Source: Seriola aureovittata
Taxonomy: Eukaryota > Chordata > Actinopteri > Carangiformes > Carangidae
Reading direction: 5' to 3'
DNA length: 64,000 nucleotides
NCBI RefSeq assembly: GCF_021018895.1
Contig: NC_079374.1
Location: forward strand, 27,986,098 to 28,050,097
Both the position numbers and the translations under genes were made by a program. The notes under the pieces were generated by a model. It saw only the letters and a list, made by a program, of their open reading frames with translations, did not search any database and was not told where the DNA came from. Numbering within the stretch: position 1 is the first letter of the stretch; each line of letters starts with the position of its first letter. Shown here one piece after another: positions 37,211 through 50,440 of this stretch.

Positions 37211-38590
37211 CTAACTGTGAATGAATCAATGAATAAAATACCAGTTTGACAGTGAAAATGTGCATAAAGGAGCCAGTTCTAATTTCTGAATTCAGCCAGT
37301 TTAGCAGAGAAGTGATACTACTTGTGTGTGTGGAACAGCCAATTCATTGTGGTGGTGTCTGGAGTCTGGAGGAAGGTGGAGCTTCAGCAGCGGAGGTGTT
37401 GAGTTGAAAATTCTGTTATTGAGATTAGAGACAGAATGGACACCCAGCACTGTTAACAAGGAGAATTTGAAGCTGCGTTCAGTGAAGGTCTTTGATAAGG
37501 AAAATTCAGAGACAGAGATTCAGAGAGATCCATCTAAATACATCCAGCCCTTCTGGGCACAATGTCCAGTAGTGGCCAGATGTCACACGTTTAATGGTCT
37601 GATTTCCTAGTTTCCATTACACATCTGTGGTCCTGATGCTCAGGTGATCACAATGAGTTCTGGAAGTATCACTGTAATATACAAGTTTAACAGACAGAAA
37701 ATGTCCATAATTCAGCATGACTGTTAATCTCTAATACAAATAGGAACACAAAGTAATACAAGTAATAAAAATGATAAAGTTATAGCACTTTAAGATTAAA
37801 CAGGGAGGAGGGGCTTTTAGACATCTGGGGGGAGTCTCACTGTGAGTGTGTGTAGCAGTGAAGATGGTGTGTTCAACATGTAAGTGGCAAACTGTGTCAA
37901 AAGCTCAATCAATAAAGAGTGACGCACAATATTTTTGTCTGTCATTTACTACCTTCACTGCAGCTGTGATGGTAATGGGTTTTTTTTAAAGCCTGAAATA
38001 TGTTGCTAAATGCCATTCATATATAAAAACTCCTTTAGTTGATTCACATCTCAGATTTGAACAAGTACTGAGACATTAGATATTGGTCTGTGATTATTTA
38101 AAATGGTTGAATCAGCAACTTGTAATGAAGGGAGAACAAAGAAGGATTTTCATCAACAATGAATGTCCTTGTTATCCACTGTCAGCAGGAGGTAAAAAGT
38201 CAGGATCAGAAAGATCAGGTCCAGGTTGTTTTTTCTTTATAAATTTCCTGCACAGAAAAACACATGAAATGAAACGAAATCATGACTGACCAGTACACAC
38301 TGGGACATCAGTATAAGGTTTCACAGATCAGAGTCAAACAGAGAGCCAGAAGATATAAAAAGCTCATTAAAACAATTGATAAACAGCAACAGAATCTTTC
38401 ATAACAGAGGTTGGTACAGCTTCAGTTTTCCTTGCAAAGAGGGATTTTATGATTTTCCACAATAATACAACAATAATATTCTGAATTGGTTTCATGAGTA
38501 GTATCTGCTAGTTAAGAGAAAACCATCATGAAACTAATGATGATAAAACCTCATCTCACTTAAATGTTTAAGATACTTCTTACAAGTGAT
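37210..38590. other. Non-coding sequence, nothing recognised
   Basis: Short ORFs without domain features; no repeat identified. Confidence 0.4.
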
Positions 38591-38595
38591 GCATG

Positions 38596-39170
38596 GTTTT
38601 AAATTAATCTTCCTGTTAGCAGCAACAACACAGAGCTCACTGCAATAAACACCAAGAGCTGAGACTTTATAAGTACATGAGTCAGAATCAAGTCAACTGA
38701 GGTAGACTTCTCACGGGTTTTAAGACCTGGACGAGTTAATCCACTGAGGAAGACTGACATAAAATCATCAGATACTGAGTCAATCCCAGTTAAGATCACC
38801 AGCTAAAACCATTTGACTTTAGAGATTCTTCAGAGGCTGCAGTGCATTGTTTCAGGTAGATGGAGCCAACAACAATTGTAATTTCCGCATTCCCTGCAGA
38901 CATTTGATTCATACAGAACAACCCTGATGTGATGTTTTTATCAAGCAACACTGCCACCTTTCTTTGGTCTGTCAACACAATAAACACTGTATCCATCAAT
39001 GTTAATATCTTTATCAATTACTAATTTTGTCAGCAGAGTTTTGGATATTACAACAATTTCAGCATCTGTTGATTTGACCCATATTCTAAATCATATCCAT
39101 TTTAACAAGTGAGAGAATATTTAGAGCAGGCAGAGATTTAAAATCAGATGGAGTAAATGAAGTTGTGAAT
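38596..39170 (-). mobile_element. LINE endonuclease fragment (Jockey/Rex-like)
   Basis: The reverse strand reads a decayed endonuclease: an 'NIDGYSVYCVDRPKKGG'-like run across frames, then ITIVVGSIYL, then DSVSDDF, GLTRPGLKTREKSTSVDLILT. These match the 'SVSDxF...TRPNLKxPEKSSLIDLILT' region of fish LINEs. Frameshifts and stops are frequent. Confidence 0.55.
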
Positions 39171-39446
39171 CTAAACTTTGAGGAAAATAAATCAGCTGAA
39201 AACCAGTATATTGTTTCTTTACAAGTGGCAGTAACTTAAATGATTTATAACTGTTTTTTGCTTATATTCATACAAAAATACTCTCTATAAAAGCAGTTTG
39301 TGTTTTCAGTCTTTAGTTTACTTAAAATGATTTGATCACACTTTATTTGGCAATTCACTGATAAGACCTAACTGTACTTTGTATCAGATTAGACAAAACT
39401 AGAAAGTATATAATACATATATTTATATATGTATGTATATACACCA

Positions 39447-39448
<2 letters not shown>

Positions 39449-39482
<34 letters not shown>
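39449..39482. repeat. (AT)n microsatellite
   Basis: Simple AT run. Confidence 0.85.
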
Positions 39483-39499
39483 TACAGCTATATCCAAGA

Positions 39500-39626
39500 C
39501 ATACATGTCTCTGCACTCCAGGATTGAGAGGTTCAGGAGATCCTTTGTCCCCACTGCCATCAGGCTGTATGACCTCAGAGACACTCAAAGACTATGGTTC
39601 CTGAATAAAGTGTCTGTCTGTCTATA
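39500..39626 (+). mobile_element. L2-type LINE 3'-terminal fragment, copy C
   Basis: Encodes RIERFRRSFVPTAIRLYDLRD, the C-terminus of the same LINE type as copies A and B, and ends in 'tcctgaataaagtgtctgtctgtct'. Confidence 0.6.
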
Positions 39627-39809
39627 ATATGTTTTTGTATTATATGTTTAGCCAATCAGAAACAACGTCTCTGACACTCCTGTCAGAGGACAGAAACCTC
39701 TCAGCGGGTCAAAAATCAGGACACATGACATCAACGTCAAGCTGCTACAAGATGAAAAACATTCAATCTGTAGTCAAATTTCTTTCTCTTTCCTGGTGTT
39801 GTTACCTCT

Positions 39810-39842
<33 letters not shown>
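39810..39842. repeat. (ATC)n microsatellite
   Basis: About eleven ATC units. Confidence 0.9.
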
Positions 39843-39844
39843 TG

Positions 39845-42730
39845 TAGTTCAGAATTTGACAATCCTGTCTCAAACGTCAGACTCATGGATCCTTGTATTT
39901 ATTTCATTCTGAGCAGTTGATGCTAACTGTCCAGCAGCCTCTGGTCTGTAACGCCGTGCTCCATGCTCCAGTTCACTCTTTATTAATCCTGTATCTGTCC
40001 AGCCAACCAGCATCTATGTTTAAGTCTCCGTGCTGAAGATAAACAGAAGCAGTTTATATGATTGAGATGAATTTAATTATAAATGAATATTTATTCAAAA
40101 AGTGAGAGAAGGGGTGAGGAAAGAAAGAGGGAATGGATGTGTGTAAAAGTTTATCTAACCACTGTTCCACTGTTTCTCCACTATTTCCCTCACCTATGGA
40201 CAGTTAGTGTTCTTCTTCACTCTGCCAGTCCTGCGCATCACAGATGTGTGTTGGGAAGTATGTATGGGAAATGTAGTGTGCCGCGTATTGTGTCAGCAGA
40301 GAGAGCTGTGAGGTTTGTGAAATGATGATGATGGTGATATCACTTGACTACAAGTTAGAAAAAAAATCTGAAAGTGTGGATTTAGAAAGAAGTGACCTGA
40401 GCAGACCTCACTCCTTCTCCCTTCTTGAGGCTAGCGGTTCAAAGCTACATTAGCTGCTATTAAAATACAACAGAATCTCTGACCCAACTGTCAGTGGTTG
40501 AGTCGCACAGGTGCAGAGGGTAAAAAGGTAGAAAGTTATCTCTGGTTCTGCAGCACCCATTGTGATCCTTTGTAACATTGTTGGTCTGTCGATCGTTAGT
40601 CCAACAATGTTAGAGGAGCATAATGCTAATTCAGTGGAGAACTCTTTTCTTTTTACCAAATGGTTTTTGTGCCTAACTGAACCGTAACAGCTCTCAGGTT
40701 CAGGGCACCACTGACTCAACAACACACTCCTGACTGCTTCACTGCTTGGCACAAAAGCAGTTGAGAGCCACTGTAATCACAAGACACCCTCAGCTGAACA
40801 CCAGCAGCCAAAGTCAAATGTTAACAAACTCTCTCACTAAACTTTTGCGTAAATGTCAGTTTGACACATTTGGCCAAGCAGCATAATCTGCTGTGGGCCA
40901 GGCTGCAGCATGTTCAGACCTCACACAGCCACATGCCAGCAGCCAGTTGTTTGGAGTGTGTGTCGATGTCTGTCAGAGAGCTCTCTGTCTCCAAAAATAC
41001 ACATTAATGTTGTTTGGCATAAAGCAAAGCAACTATAGAAGAATAAGGATGAACATCTAAAAGATGCATTTTGAATAAAATACATTTGTGACAAAAGTTT
41101 TAAAGATCATCTGTTGGGAGGTCAGGGCTGAACCAGAAGACCAAAAGCTTTTCAACAAAGCAAATAATTCAAACTTGCTTTATAATTCTAAAAGTCCACC
41201 ACTCTTGCTTTTGGACAGAAAAATAATGTACGACAACACTTCTTTATTGATTCAGTAGCCAGAATACAACACAATATGCTGATAAAAATGGTCTGAGATC
41301 AGTCTGGTTTGCAGCTGTGGTCAGCCCAGAGGCCCAATCTGACACAAACAGACTTTCAAACACCCGTTTTACTCTAAAGGTCATAATGTAATGAGTACTA
41401 CTGTTTTTTTTTTTTTTAGAAAATCTAATCTTTAAATGTTCATCAAGACCAAAAAGCAGCTGAATGCTGTGTTCACATCTCATGAAAAGTGTTGACTTAT
41501 CTGGCCAAAGGTGTGTGGACATGTTCTTTTGATCCTGGTCTGTTTTTCTACTTTAGTTCCAATGACATGTTCAAGAGACTGTGGTGAGAGAAGACCTGAT
41601 CATGTGATGTTCATAAGCATAGCCCCTCCCCTTATGTGCCCATTGTGTGGCTGTAGTGAGCAAATTATTGCTGGAGAGAAAACAGGAGGTAACTAAAGCA
41701 GTAATACATGAATGTGACAGACAACATACTAAAAGCATATCTCACATCACATAGAATTATATGAGAGCATGTTTAAGTGGTAATGTTTAGTTGCTCATAT
41801 ACATGGTAACTGAAGCCTTAACTGAAATATAACAGATTTCTTCCTCTAAATGTTGACTCACTGAGTTCAGTGTTTGCACATCATTGTAAAGTGATTTCCA
41901 GATAATTCATGTGATTGTTTGATGTGGATTCAGTTCAGTGTCGCTGCAAGTGTTTAGATATAAACTGTATAATGAGGAACTCTCCTGTCTGAAATTCTAA
42001 TCACTGCATTTTATGAATGATGGATATGTGCAGTGTTTCCCAACAATATGCAATATACATTACTAAATGAGGCATATGATTTGTAAGCATTTATTTATAC
42101 ATTTATTTATTCATTATTAGGTTTTATTTATATTATATATTATATATATTATATTATATCACATAATGTGAAGTGCTGTAGTCTACCACCACTACTACTG
42201 ACATGAAGCTGTCCTCTGGCAGTGATATAAATTCTTCATTGTTATTAATGGAAATTTGCTCAATGTGTAAGGGATTATTGTCTGTCATGCTGGTTTAGGT
42301 TCTTCAGAGGTGGCTATTCCAGTGTCAGTTTCAAGAACTGGTCAAACTCTAAATCCATGACATTGTTGTTTGTATTATGAGTGTTTCCCCTTCACTTTGT
42401 GTTTAGTTTAAAAATGTGGTGTGTGGCACTCCTCTCAAGGCAAAACAATGCATTTCTAATGTTCTCCTCTCTGCCCAGCAGCGAGGCTTTGCCTTCACTG
42501 CAGTTTAACTTTGGTTGTGACTTGGAGGAAGGTTGCTACAGAAAAACAGATATAACTAGAATTACCACCTCGCAGCTGAATTCCTCTGCCAACAACCAAG
42601 CTGCAGGAAACACGGTCACAACCTGCCCTTCCTTCCATGACCTATATGCACATAACACATAAAACATCATCACTTCAATCTATCCTGTTAGACATTTGAG
42701 TTAAATTCTGTCATGACTAGTGTATGAATT
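39845..42730. other. Non-coding sequence, nothing recognised
   Basis: Nearly 3 kb with no supported exon or repeat. AT-rich in 42080-42170. Confidence 0.4.
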
Positions 42731-42734
42731 TGAG

Positions 42735-42920
42735 AGTTACGTCCAAAAACATGTTTTGTGAGGTCACAGTGACCACCAAAATCTAATCAGTTCATCCTTG
42801 AGTCCAAGTGAATGTTTGTGATAAATTTGAAGACATTTCCTCTGGGAGTTACTGAGATATCACATTCATAAAAATGGGATGGACAACATAAGAACTAAAG
42901 CCTCCAGCCCTGACTGTTAC
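42735..42920 (-). repeat. Dispersed repeat family R1, copy 3 (reverse)
   Basis: Reverse complement carries the R1 blocks: 'tcttcaaatttatcacaaac', 'cttggactcaaggatgaac', and 'cactgtgacctcacaaaac'. Confidence 0.5.
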
Positions 42921-43261
42921 ATGTGCAGAGGCACAAAAAGTTGCCTCAGAGTTGAGTTATTCCAGAGTTTTAAGAGATGGTCAAACTCTAAATCCATGAC
43001 ATTGTTGTTCGTATGACTTTGTATGTATGACTGAAACCATGTGATGCATGTAAAGTGCATGTAAATGCATTTTGGTATAAATGTAAAAACAAGTAAAGTG
43101 TGGAGAAAAAACAAGTCATGTCAAAACATAATATTTGTCTGGGCTGTGTGTGGTCAATGTGTGAAATTGACGATGTAGTTGGAATTGTTGTTGAACTACT
43201 GTAAACAACTACTTTTAATGGAAAGTAGTTAAAGCTGCTGGAGACATCACTAGATGATGTA

Positions 43262-43655
43262 GGTTTCAACCTAGTGTCAGATGGTTTCAGTCTATCAGCT
43301 GCTTTCAACCTAGTGTCAGCTGTTTTCAGTCTATCAGCTTGTTTCAATCTAGTGTCAGCTGGTTTCAGTGTATCAGCTAGTTTCAATCTAGTGTCAGCTG
43401 TTTTCAGTCTATCAGCTTGTTTCAATCTAGTGTCAGCTGGTTTCAGTGTATCAGCTAGTTTCAATCTAGTGTCAGCTGGTTTCAGTGTATCAGCTAGTTT
43501 CAATCTAGTGTCAGCTGGTTTCAGTCTAGTGTCAGCTTGTTTCATTCTTTCACCTTGATTCAATCTGGTGCCAGCTGGTTTCAGTCTAGTGTCAGCCGGT
43601 TTCATTCTTTCAGTTGGTTTCAGCACAGTGTCAGCTGGTTTCAGTCCATTGTGGT
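43262..43655. repeat. 39-bp minisatellite
   Basis: About ten tandem copies of a 39-bp unit, each made of two related halves ('gtttcaatctagtgtcagct' and 'ggtttcagtgtatcagcta'). The period is a multiple of three and the unit lacks stops, so long frames open on both strands (reverse frame ending near 43626, with a repeating ADTLKPADTRLK motif). I regard these as artefacts. Confidence 0.85.
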
Positions 43656-44635
43656 TTGGGTAAGGGTTAGTACTGTAACATGGTCACTCACAAAGAACGT
43701 TAGAAGTTCATTCATAGTCTTTCAGCTGTGGTTAATAGAATAAGACACAGATAGAGAGGTGTGTCTGTGGGAGTACAGCCTGACCTCACACTGATGGGGC
43801 AGCTGCTATGGAGGGTTTGTCAAAAAGTCACTAGATTTGTCACTAGATGTTGTCAGTGTGTGTGTAGAGACAAAGGTGCTAGTTTGGTAACACTGTCTGT
43901 AAACACCCCATGATATTGTAATACGAACTGGCCCAGCAGTTCCGGTCCAGACAAGAAATTCTGATTATGGAAATTAAATAAAAGTAAATAGCAGCGTTTG
44001 TGTATGTTTGTCTGTGTGTGTGATTTGAGAGTGGAGACAGAGAGAGGAGGCTGATTACATGATCATGTATTTTCAGCCAGATCACTGATTTAATCTTTGC
44101 TTGAGGCCGAGGCTTCACTCGGTGACTGACATTTTCCTTTTCTCTCCAAAAACACAAACTAACAGAGCTCCAGCCAAATGAAATATTCTGATCGATTTCT
44201 ATTGGATCTACAAGATAGTTACAGCCCTGCAGGCCTCACCAGACTGTTTTTTTTGACATTTCTTATCATGCATTTGGTCATTGAATGTAATATGATTTGT
44301 GTGAAGACAGAGAGTTGTGATCATAGAAACAATTTTCTGCAGGTGCTGGATCAAAAACAAACTGAAGGAAAAAGTCAGACAATGATCTGCACACTGTTCT
44401 GATGACTCCCAGAAAATATCTAACAGAGCAACATTTCCATCCAACAGATCTCGGTCAGATGACATCAATAAAGATTTTTAGGTTCCAGGTTTGTACTAGT
44501 CTGAGACAAATCAGGTGGCTGTCTCTGTGTGTAAGATCTGTTTCAGCCTCAACTGGACTGTCACTGTGGTCTAAATATATTAACAGCCTTTGTTCTGTTT
44601 ATTATCAAGACCATATATTAAAACAGTCATACCTA
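43656..44635. other. Non-coding sequence, nothing recognised
   Basis: Short overlapping ORFs on both strands without domain features. Confidence 0.4.
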
Positions 44636-44638
44636 TGA

Positions 44639-44930
44639 CCCCAGGGGGTACATACGTCTGTCTGCCCCATTGTTGGGATGCGATATCTCAATAACGTTTT
44701 TAGGAAATTTCTTCAAATTTGGTAAAAATGTCCACTTGGACAAGGACACCCTGATTAGATTATGGTGGTCAAAGGTCAAAGGTCAGTGTGACCTCACAAA
44801 ACACTTTTTAGCCATCACTCAAGACTTCACACGGCAATTATCACAAAATTTCACACAAATGTTCATATACTCTGGATAAACAGGGATGTAACCTCAGACT
44901 AGTCAGAGTGGAGGAGGCAAACATCCATGA
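44639..44930 (+). repeat. Dispersed repeat family R1, copy 4
   Basis: Well-preserved right end. It runs from 'cccagggggtacatacg' through 'tcttcaaatttggtaaaaat' and 'ggtcaaaggtcaaaggtca' to 'ctggataaacagggatgtaa' and 'agtggaggaggcaaac'. Confidence 0.55.
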
Positions 44931-44934
44931 GGAG

Positions 44935-46210
44935 GTGACTGTAGTTTTTCTTGGTATTGCAACATGGTAGTGTTAGGATAACCATTGCATTGTTTTCATT
45001 TATCAGCTTTATGCAGCCAGAAGTTAGTGTTTGGCATGATAGCTGTGGCTCCACACTGTTTCTGGTCATTTCTGTTTTGTTTCAGGTTATCTACCAGTGA
45101 AATATACTGTCATAGTGGGTTTGTGAAGAATTCCCCTAATGCATAGGGACTGCTCATTTTCATCCTGCAGTGCAGCTTGTGACCTACCTTTGCCTAGCTG
45201 GGGACACAGCTCTGTGCCTGAGAAGCTCATCTCTGTCTCAATCTCACCTGTCAAACCACCACACTGTTATAATAAATTATTTGTTTCAAGTTGACTGAAT
45301 TTGAGAAAACTAGTTGAAATTATTCAAAACTAATACATGTTTCTAGTCAAATAAATGTTTAATCTAAAAGATTAAAAATTAACATTGTGGAAAATCTTAC
45401 AGTGATGATGGAAAATAACTGTGATGAACTATGATGTCAGAAATGTTTCTTTATTGTTGGTCTGCTGAGCGTCAGCTTCTTGAACTCAGTTGAACTGATT
45501 CACTCTTAATTTTTCTGATGATGATTTTTTTTCTTAGCATTCTTCTCAGCATTTCTCACTAGATGCAGGCAGTGAAATCCGTACGATAGAACAAAGCCAC
45601 ACTTCCTTCAGGCAGGTACTTGAGGACAGAAGATGCTCACAGACATACAGATGCTACTCACATCACTGTCACTCGCATAATCACTGTAATTAAACAGCCT
45701 ATTGGGTATTAGTGCTGTGATGAAGCAGCTTATGGTCTCTCAGACCAGGACAACACAGGTCTTCGTGCAAACATGCACTGTCCCTTCGTGTTGACATCAT
45801 TTAGGGCTGAAATGATGATTTTTATCATTTATACATTTCCAGAACAGATCAGCACTATAAGTTTGATATAGTTTGTGTCCGTGAAACATTTACATTTACA
45901 TAAAAAAAAAGCCAAAATCAAAAGTAATCCCAACTCTTCCACCATCCTCTATCTGATGTCACATGTTGTGCAGCCCTGAAGCTCTATATTTATTCATTTA
46001 TTTATGTGAACATTTTACTGATACCTTCAGTATCAACATATTTGCAAATGAGAAAATACATTAATTAACAACAACCACAACAATCTTCTTTGTGTGATCC
46101 GGTGCGATTACGTTTCATACAAAAGATATTTTCTGTTACACTTTAGTTGGATGGAAACTTTGGAAATTTTGAGACAAAGTCAAGTTATGACAGTGAGATT
46201 GTCATTGTGC
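44935..46210. other. Non-coding sequence, nothing recognised
   Basis: No exon or known repeat identified. Confidence 0.4.
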
Positions 46211-46213
46211 TTG

Positions 46214-46459
46214 TCACAGACAGACAGACAAGAGACAGACAGACACACAGATAAACAGACCGACAAGAGACGGAAAGACAGACACCCAGACAGACAGACA
46301 GACAAGAAACAGGCAGACAGACACACAGACAGACAGACAGACGGACAGACAAGAAACAGGCAGACAGACAGACGGACAGACAATAAATAGGCAGACAGAC
46401 AAGAGACAAACAAGAGACAGACAGACAGACAGACACACAGACACACAGACAGACAGAAG

Positions 46460-46498
<39 letters not shown>

Positions 46499-46638
46499 AA
46501 CAGGCAGACAGACAAGAGACAAACAAGAGACAGACAGACACACAGCCAGACAGCCAGACAGACAGACAGACGGACAAGAGACACACTGACACACAGAGAG
46601 GCAGACAAGAAACAGACAGACACACAGACAGACAGACT
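46214..46638. repeat. CAGA-based minisatellite
   Basis: About 425 bp built of CAGA units, broken by 'agagacagac' and 'aagaaacagg' variants that recur as longer-order units. It produces three overlapping Cys/Leu/Ser/Val-rich reverse frames (126-167 codons), which are not genes. Confidence 0.9.
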
Positions 46639-46639
46639 G

Positions 46640-47270
46640 TAACCCACATTAAAAACTGTGATATAAATAAATATAAAAGCCATTTAAATGCATAAACAAG
46701 TCATTAAAATGCTTGAATACTTCATCATTAAAATGAATAAATAAGTGGTTAAAATATATAAATGGTTAAAATGTGTTTCATTGATGAAGAGTCAATTTAA
46801 AAACGTTTTAATAGCCCTTTAATGGGAACAATTAAAAGTCTGCCTACAAAATATATGATAGTGACGCCTCCCCTTTAAGAGCCTCGGTGCACCTTGTTAC
46901 GGCAGCATAAGTTAGAGCACGGAGCCGACAGCAGAGGGCGGAGCAGGAGAGAAGCAGAGGAATTTATCGAGTGAAACACTTTTTAAGAGTTGATTTAGAA
47001 CCAGTTTAGAACCTGTGAAACAATCGTGCCAGCTAGAGGATCCGCTGCACACGGACGGACTGATGGTGAACTCGCTGCCAGAGCGGTAGCAGTATGGAAC
47101 CTTTCTTTTTTGATTTTTTTTTTTTTTTTTTTACTGAACTGAATCAGAAACAGAACTGGATTTTGAACTTGAACTGAGTTTGAAAGCAACTTGAACTAAC
47201 TTTGAGAATAATTTGAACAGAGTTTGAACTGATTTGAAGTGTTATATGTACTTTATACTGTTTCATATCT
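46640..47270. other. Non-coding, with GC-rich promoter-like patch
   Basis: 46865-47100 is GC-rich and resembles in composition the GC-rich half of repeat R2, but no extended match was seen. A T-run lies at 47116-47132. Confidence 0.3.
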
Positions 47271-47275
47271 GTCAA

Positions 47276-48828
47276 GTAGGGCTGCAGCTATCGATTATTT
47301 TTGTAATAATCTACCGATTATTTCATCGATTAAATGCGTAATCTGATAAGAACTACTTGTTTTATTAAAGAGCAATAGAAAAAATAAGAAAGAGAAAAGA
47401 ACACACGTTTCTTAAAATGGACAACTAATTAAAGAAACTAAAGAAAAATCTACATTTTTATTGCTTACATTACATACAATATTATCTATTATCTGTCAAA
47501 AGTAAACCCATTTAGTGCATTTAAATGCCACATTCTCGGTTTTAAAGAAAACATTTTCTGAAATGCAAATACAAATACATAAAAAAAAAGTCATTTAGTC
47601 ATAGTCAATAGTCATTTCAAATTGTCAAATAGTCATTTCAAAAGTGCACACAAGGCAAAATAAGGGATAAATTAAAAAATAAATAATAAAAATAATATTA
47701 CATTGCCTTGGTAAATTGGTACAGCTTAACTTTCAGAACGACAGGTTTTAACCTAACTACAGCTCAGACACAATATAAGCCTTAACCGTCTTCTCAGAAC
47801 AATTTGTGGCATTTGTAAGAGGCCAAAAAAAGTTCTGGAAGGATCATTTTTCCTGGAGGAGGCATATGGTGTGTGTGTGTGTCTATGTGTGTGTTTTGTA
47901 TGTGTGTGTTGCTGCATTCTGTGTGTGTAGGCCTTTAAAGGAGCATGTGGTGGTTGCAATGAAGACAAGTGAGCATATCAACATGCTCAGAACTGTGGCT
48001 TGCCCTGAGCTTTGATGCAATGTTTCCTGCTGCGGCAAAAAAGATGCTTTGATGGCATGGATGTTGCTGGAATACAGAGCAGGGACTTTGCCACCATTGC
48101 AGCGTTGGATAACGTGCTGCATTTGTTTGCGCCATGAAAGTGGATACTCTTTCTTGGACAGGGGATGTTCTCAACAATACATCAAGACCTCCTGCTGCAC
48201 AGTTTGGTTTAACTGCTGCTCCTCATCTTCTTAATCACTAGGGCTGGAGTCTGATGATGATCCCAGTATGTTGTTGAGAAATTATGTTACACCCTTGACA
48301 TTTGTGACTGGGTTTTGTTGTGCTGTACTGGAGGCTCCATTTTCACTTTTGTTGGGCTCCCTTGTTTCCTTCAAGTGCCATGGCTTGTACTGTGGTTTGG
48401 ACCTTGAATGCTTAGTCAGGGGGCAAGAACTTAAGTTTTCTAAACCTAGGATCCAAAGCAGCAGCTATTTGGTCGTGTTTGGAGATTCAGTTTGAAACAC
48501 TGAAAGTCCTTGCCATCTTGCTGTGATCTGTTCTGCCACATGCGCTTGGAATGACCTTACTGGTGCTTGAACTCTGTATGGACTTCTCAAGACTTTGCAC
48601 TAGCTGTGGAAGTGCTGAGAGTGTTACATATTGTTGTCCATTGAGAAAGACCGTAGCTCCTTCAAATGGCTCAGGGGCTGGCTTAGCTCCTCAATGAGGT
48701 TCCATTGTTCAGGCTTGAGGTCAAGGTAGTGGTGTTTTCCTCTATAAGTCACTTCTGGGTCTGAGAGTGCAGCAGTCACTGGCCTTTTTTTTTCCAGCAG
48801 CCTGGATAACGTGATAAGTGTGTCACAG
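47276..48828 (-). pseudogene. hAT-family transposase pseudogene
   Basis: The 3' terminus, 'gggctgcagctatcgattat' at 47280, is the usual hAT end with a GATTA-rich subterminal region. Reverse-strand translation gives two recognisable transposase blocks: 48624-48828 (TLITLSRLLEKKRPVTAALSD, then LDLKPEQWNLIEEL) and 47935-48177, ending in AAGNIASKLRASHSSEHVDM, the hAT C-terminal dimerisation region. These lie in separate frames with stops between. The 5' side is cut by repeat R2 at 48826, so the element cannot make transposase. Confidence 0.65.
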
Positions 48829-49381
48829 TGAGAGAGTGTTTTAATCACTTGATCCAGTATTACTTGTTTTAATCCTTCTATTCAGTATTGCATGTTTATT
48901 TATTAGTGTGGGTTTTATCGTGTGTACATATATTTTCTATATTGGTTTTATTGAATTTGTGGTGTTGCATGTTGTAGAGCATTTTATATTTCATATTTGT
49001 TTTTACTGAGTTGTGTGTAATTTGACTATGGATGATGAGAAACAGCTGTGATGAACTGCCTCACACACCCTGACAGCTCTGGATTGGCAGACAGACGCTG
49101 TGCTTTTAAGTTGATTATGGACAGGTGTGCGGAGACGTGGAGCTGGGGACAAGTTTGGAGTTTAGGACGGAGGCTGCTCGATCGGTACGTTCTGCTGCAG
49201 GAACACGGGCCGACAGAGTGAGGGAGTGAGGGTTCGGCCTGGACGAGGTACCAGGCGAACCACTGTAGGACGAGCCATACACAAGTGAAAAGACTTGGCA
49301 CATTGCCCACTATATGATTAGTAAAGCGTCAGCAGCAGACGTTGATCCAGCGGAGCAGCAGGGCCGGAGCAGAGGAGCCAA
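48826..49381. repeat. Repeat R2, copy 2 (direct repeat with 34359-34957)
   Basis: Starts 'tgtcacagtgagagagtg', ends 'gccggagcagaggagcc'. It lacks the short segment near 34675-34710 of copy 1 and carries other small indels. It lies against the broken hAT transposase frame. Confidence 0.7.
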
Positions 49382-50065
49382 CGGCCTCAGTGATTTATGT
49401 AAATCTTTATTTTTATGTTTTAAAAATTAAATAATTTTTTTGTTTTTTTGTTGCTATTAAAAGCCCTGAACAGTAGCAGAAGGTCTGAGAAGTGAACATA
49501 ATACAGAAACAGCACATGTCCTGGCCAGATCACTAGATGTTATTTGTCTGTATTTGATGGTATCATGATGTAGTTTACAGTACAGAGAGGGTTCTGTCTG
49601 CAGGCTACAAGAGAGGGCCATAACTGTTAGTATTGTAACCTGCAGAAGGACCCTTTTGAAAGAACAAACTCAATGTGATGGCTCCCTCTAGTGGTACTTT
49701 GAAGACATGGCCAAATTAATTACACAGCTCAGAGTTCACACTGGATTTTGTAAAGTAAAGCTGGATTTCAGTGGCCGCTGCATGAAGTGTCTTTCTCATG
49801 GCACTGTGGTATATGTTGTTTAGGGAGGTAGAGCTGTCTCAATTCAGGACTCAAACTGCATCCTCATTTTTCTTTTCATATTTTGGAAAATGTGTTTTGA
49901 TTAAAAAAAAAAAAAAAAAAATCTTCCTCTCCGACAGAGAGTAACTACATACTTATTTTCTTGAATACAATTTAAGAACACATATGGTGACATAAGTTTC
50001 CAATGATGAGGAAACTCAGGAAATTCATTTTTCCCTTTAATTAGAACAAAATAATGTTATTTCCT
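49382..50065. other. Non-coding sequence, nothing recognised
   Basis: Contains an A-run at 49903-49921. Confidence 0.4.
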
Positions 50066-50066
50066 T

Positions 50067-50440
50067 GGTTCAGTGATGTATGTAGGTTCAGTGATGAAAG
50101 TTAAGTGATGCAGGTTCAGTGATGTCATTTCAGTAACCTCGGTTCAGTGATGAAGGTTCAGTGATGTAGGTTCAGTGACGTAGGTTCAGTGATGAGGGTT
50201 CATTGATGTATGTAGGTTCAGTGATGAAGGTTCAGTGATGTAGGTTCAGTGACGTAGGTTCAGTGATGAGGGTTCATTGATGGATGAAGGTTCAGTGATG
50301 TCATTTCAGTGACCTCGGTTCAGTGATGAAGGTTCAGTGATGTATGTTCTGTGATGTAGGTTCAGTGATGAGGGTTCATTGATGTATGTAGGTTCAGTGT
50401 TGGAGGTTCAGTCATACGTTCAGTGATAAAGGTTCAGTTA
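50067..50440. repeat. 15-bp minisatellite with higher-order structure
   Basis: Tandem 'ggttcagtgatgtag' type units (about 15 bp) with variants gatgaa, gacgta and gatgagg. A block of about four to five units recurs (near 50154 and 50217), implying amplification of a longer unit. Confidence 0.85.

Noticed and set aside
36871..37224. Poly-Cys-Val and poly-His-Thr ORFs
   Set aside because: Translations of the CA microsatellite.
46180..46683. Three overlapping Cys/Leu/Ser/Val-rich reverse ORFs of up to 167 codons
   Set aside because: They are translations of the CAGA minisatellite; open frames in all phases follow from the repeat.
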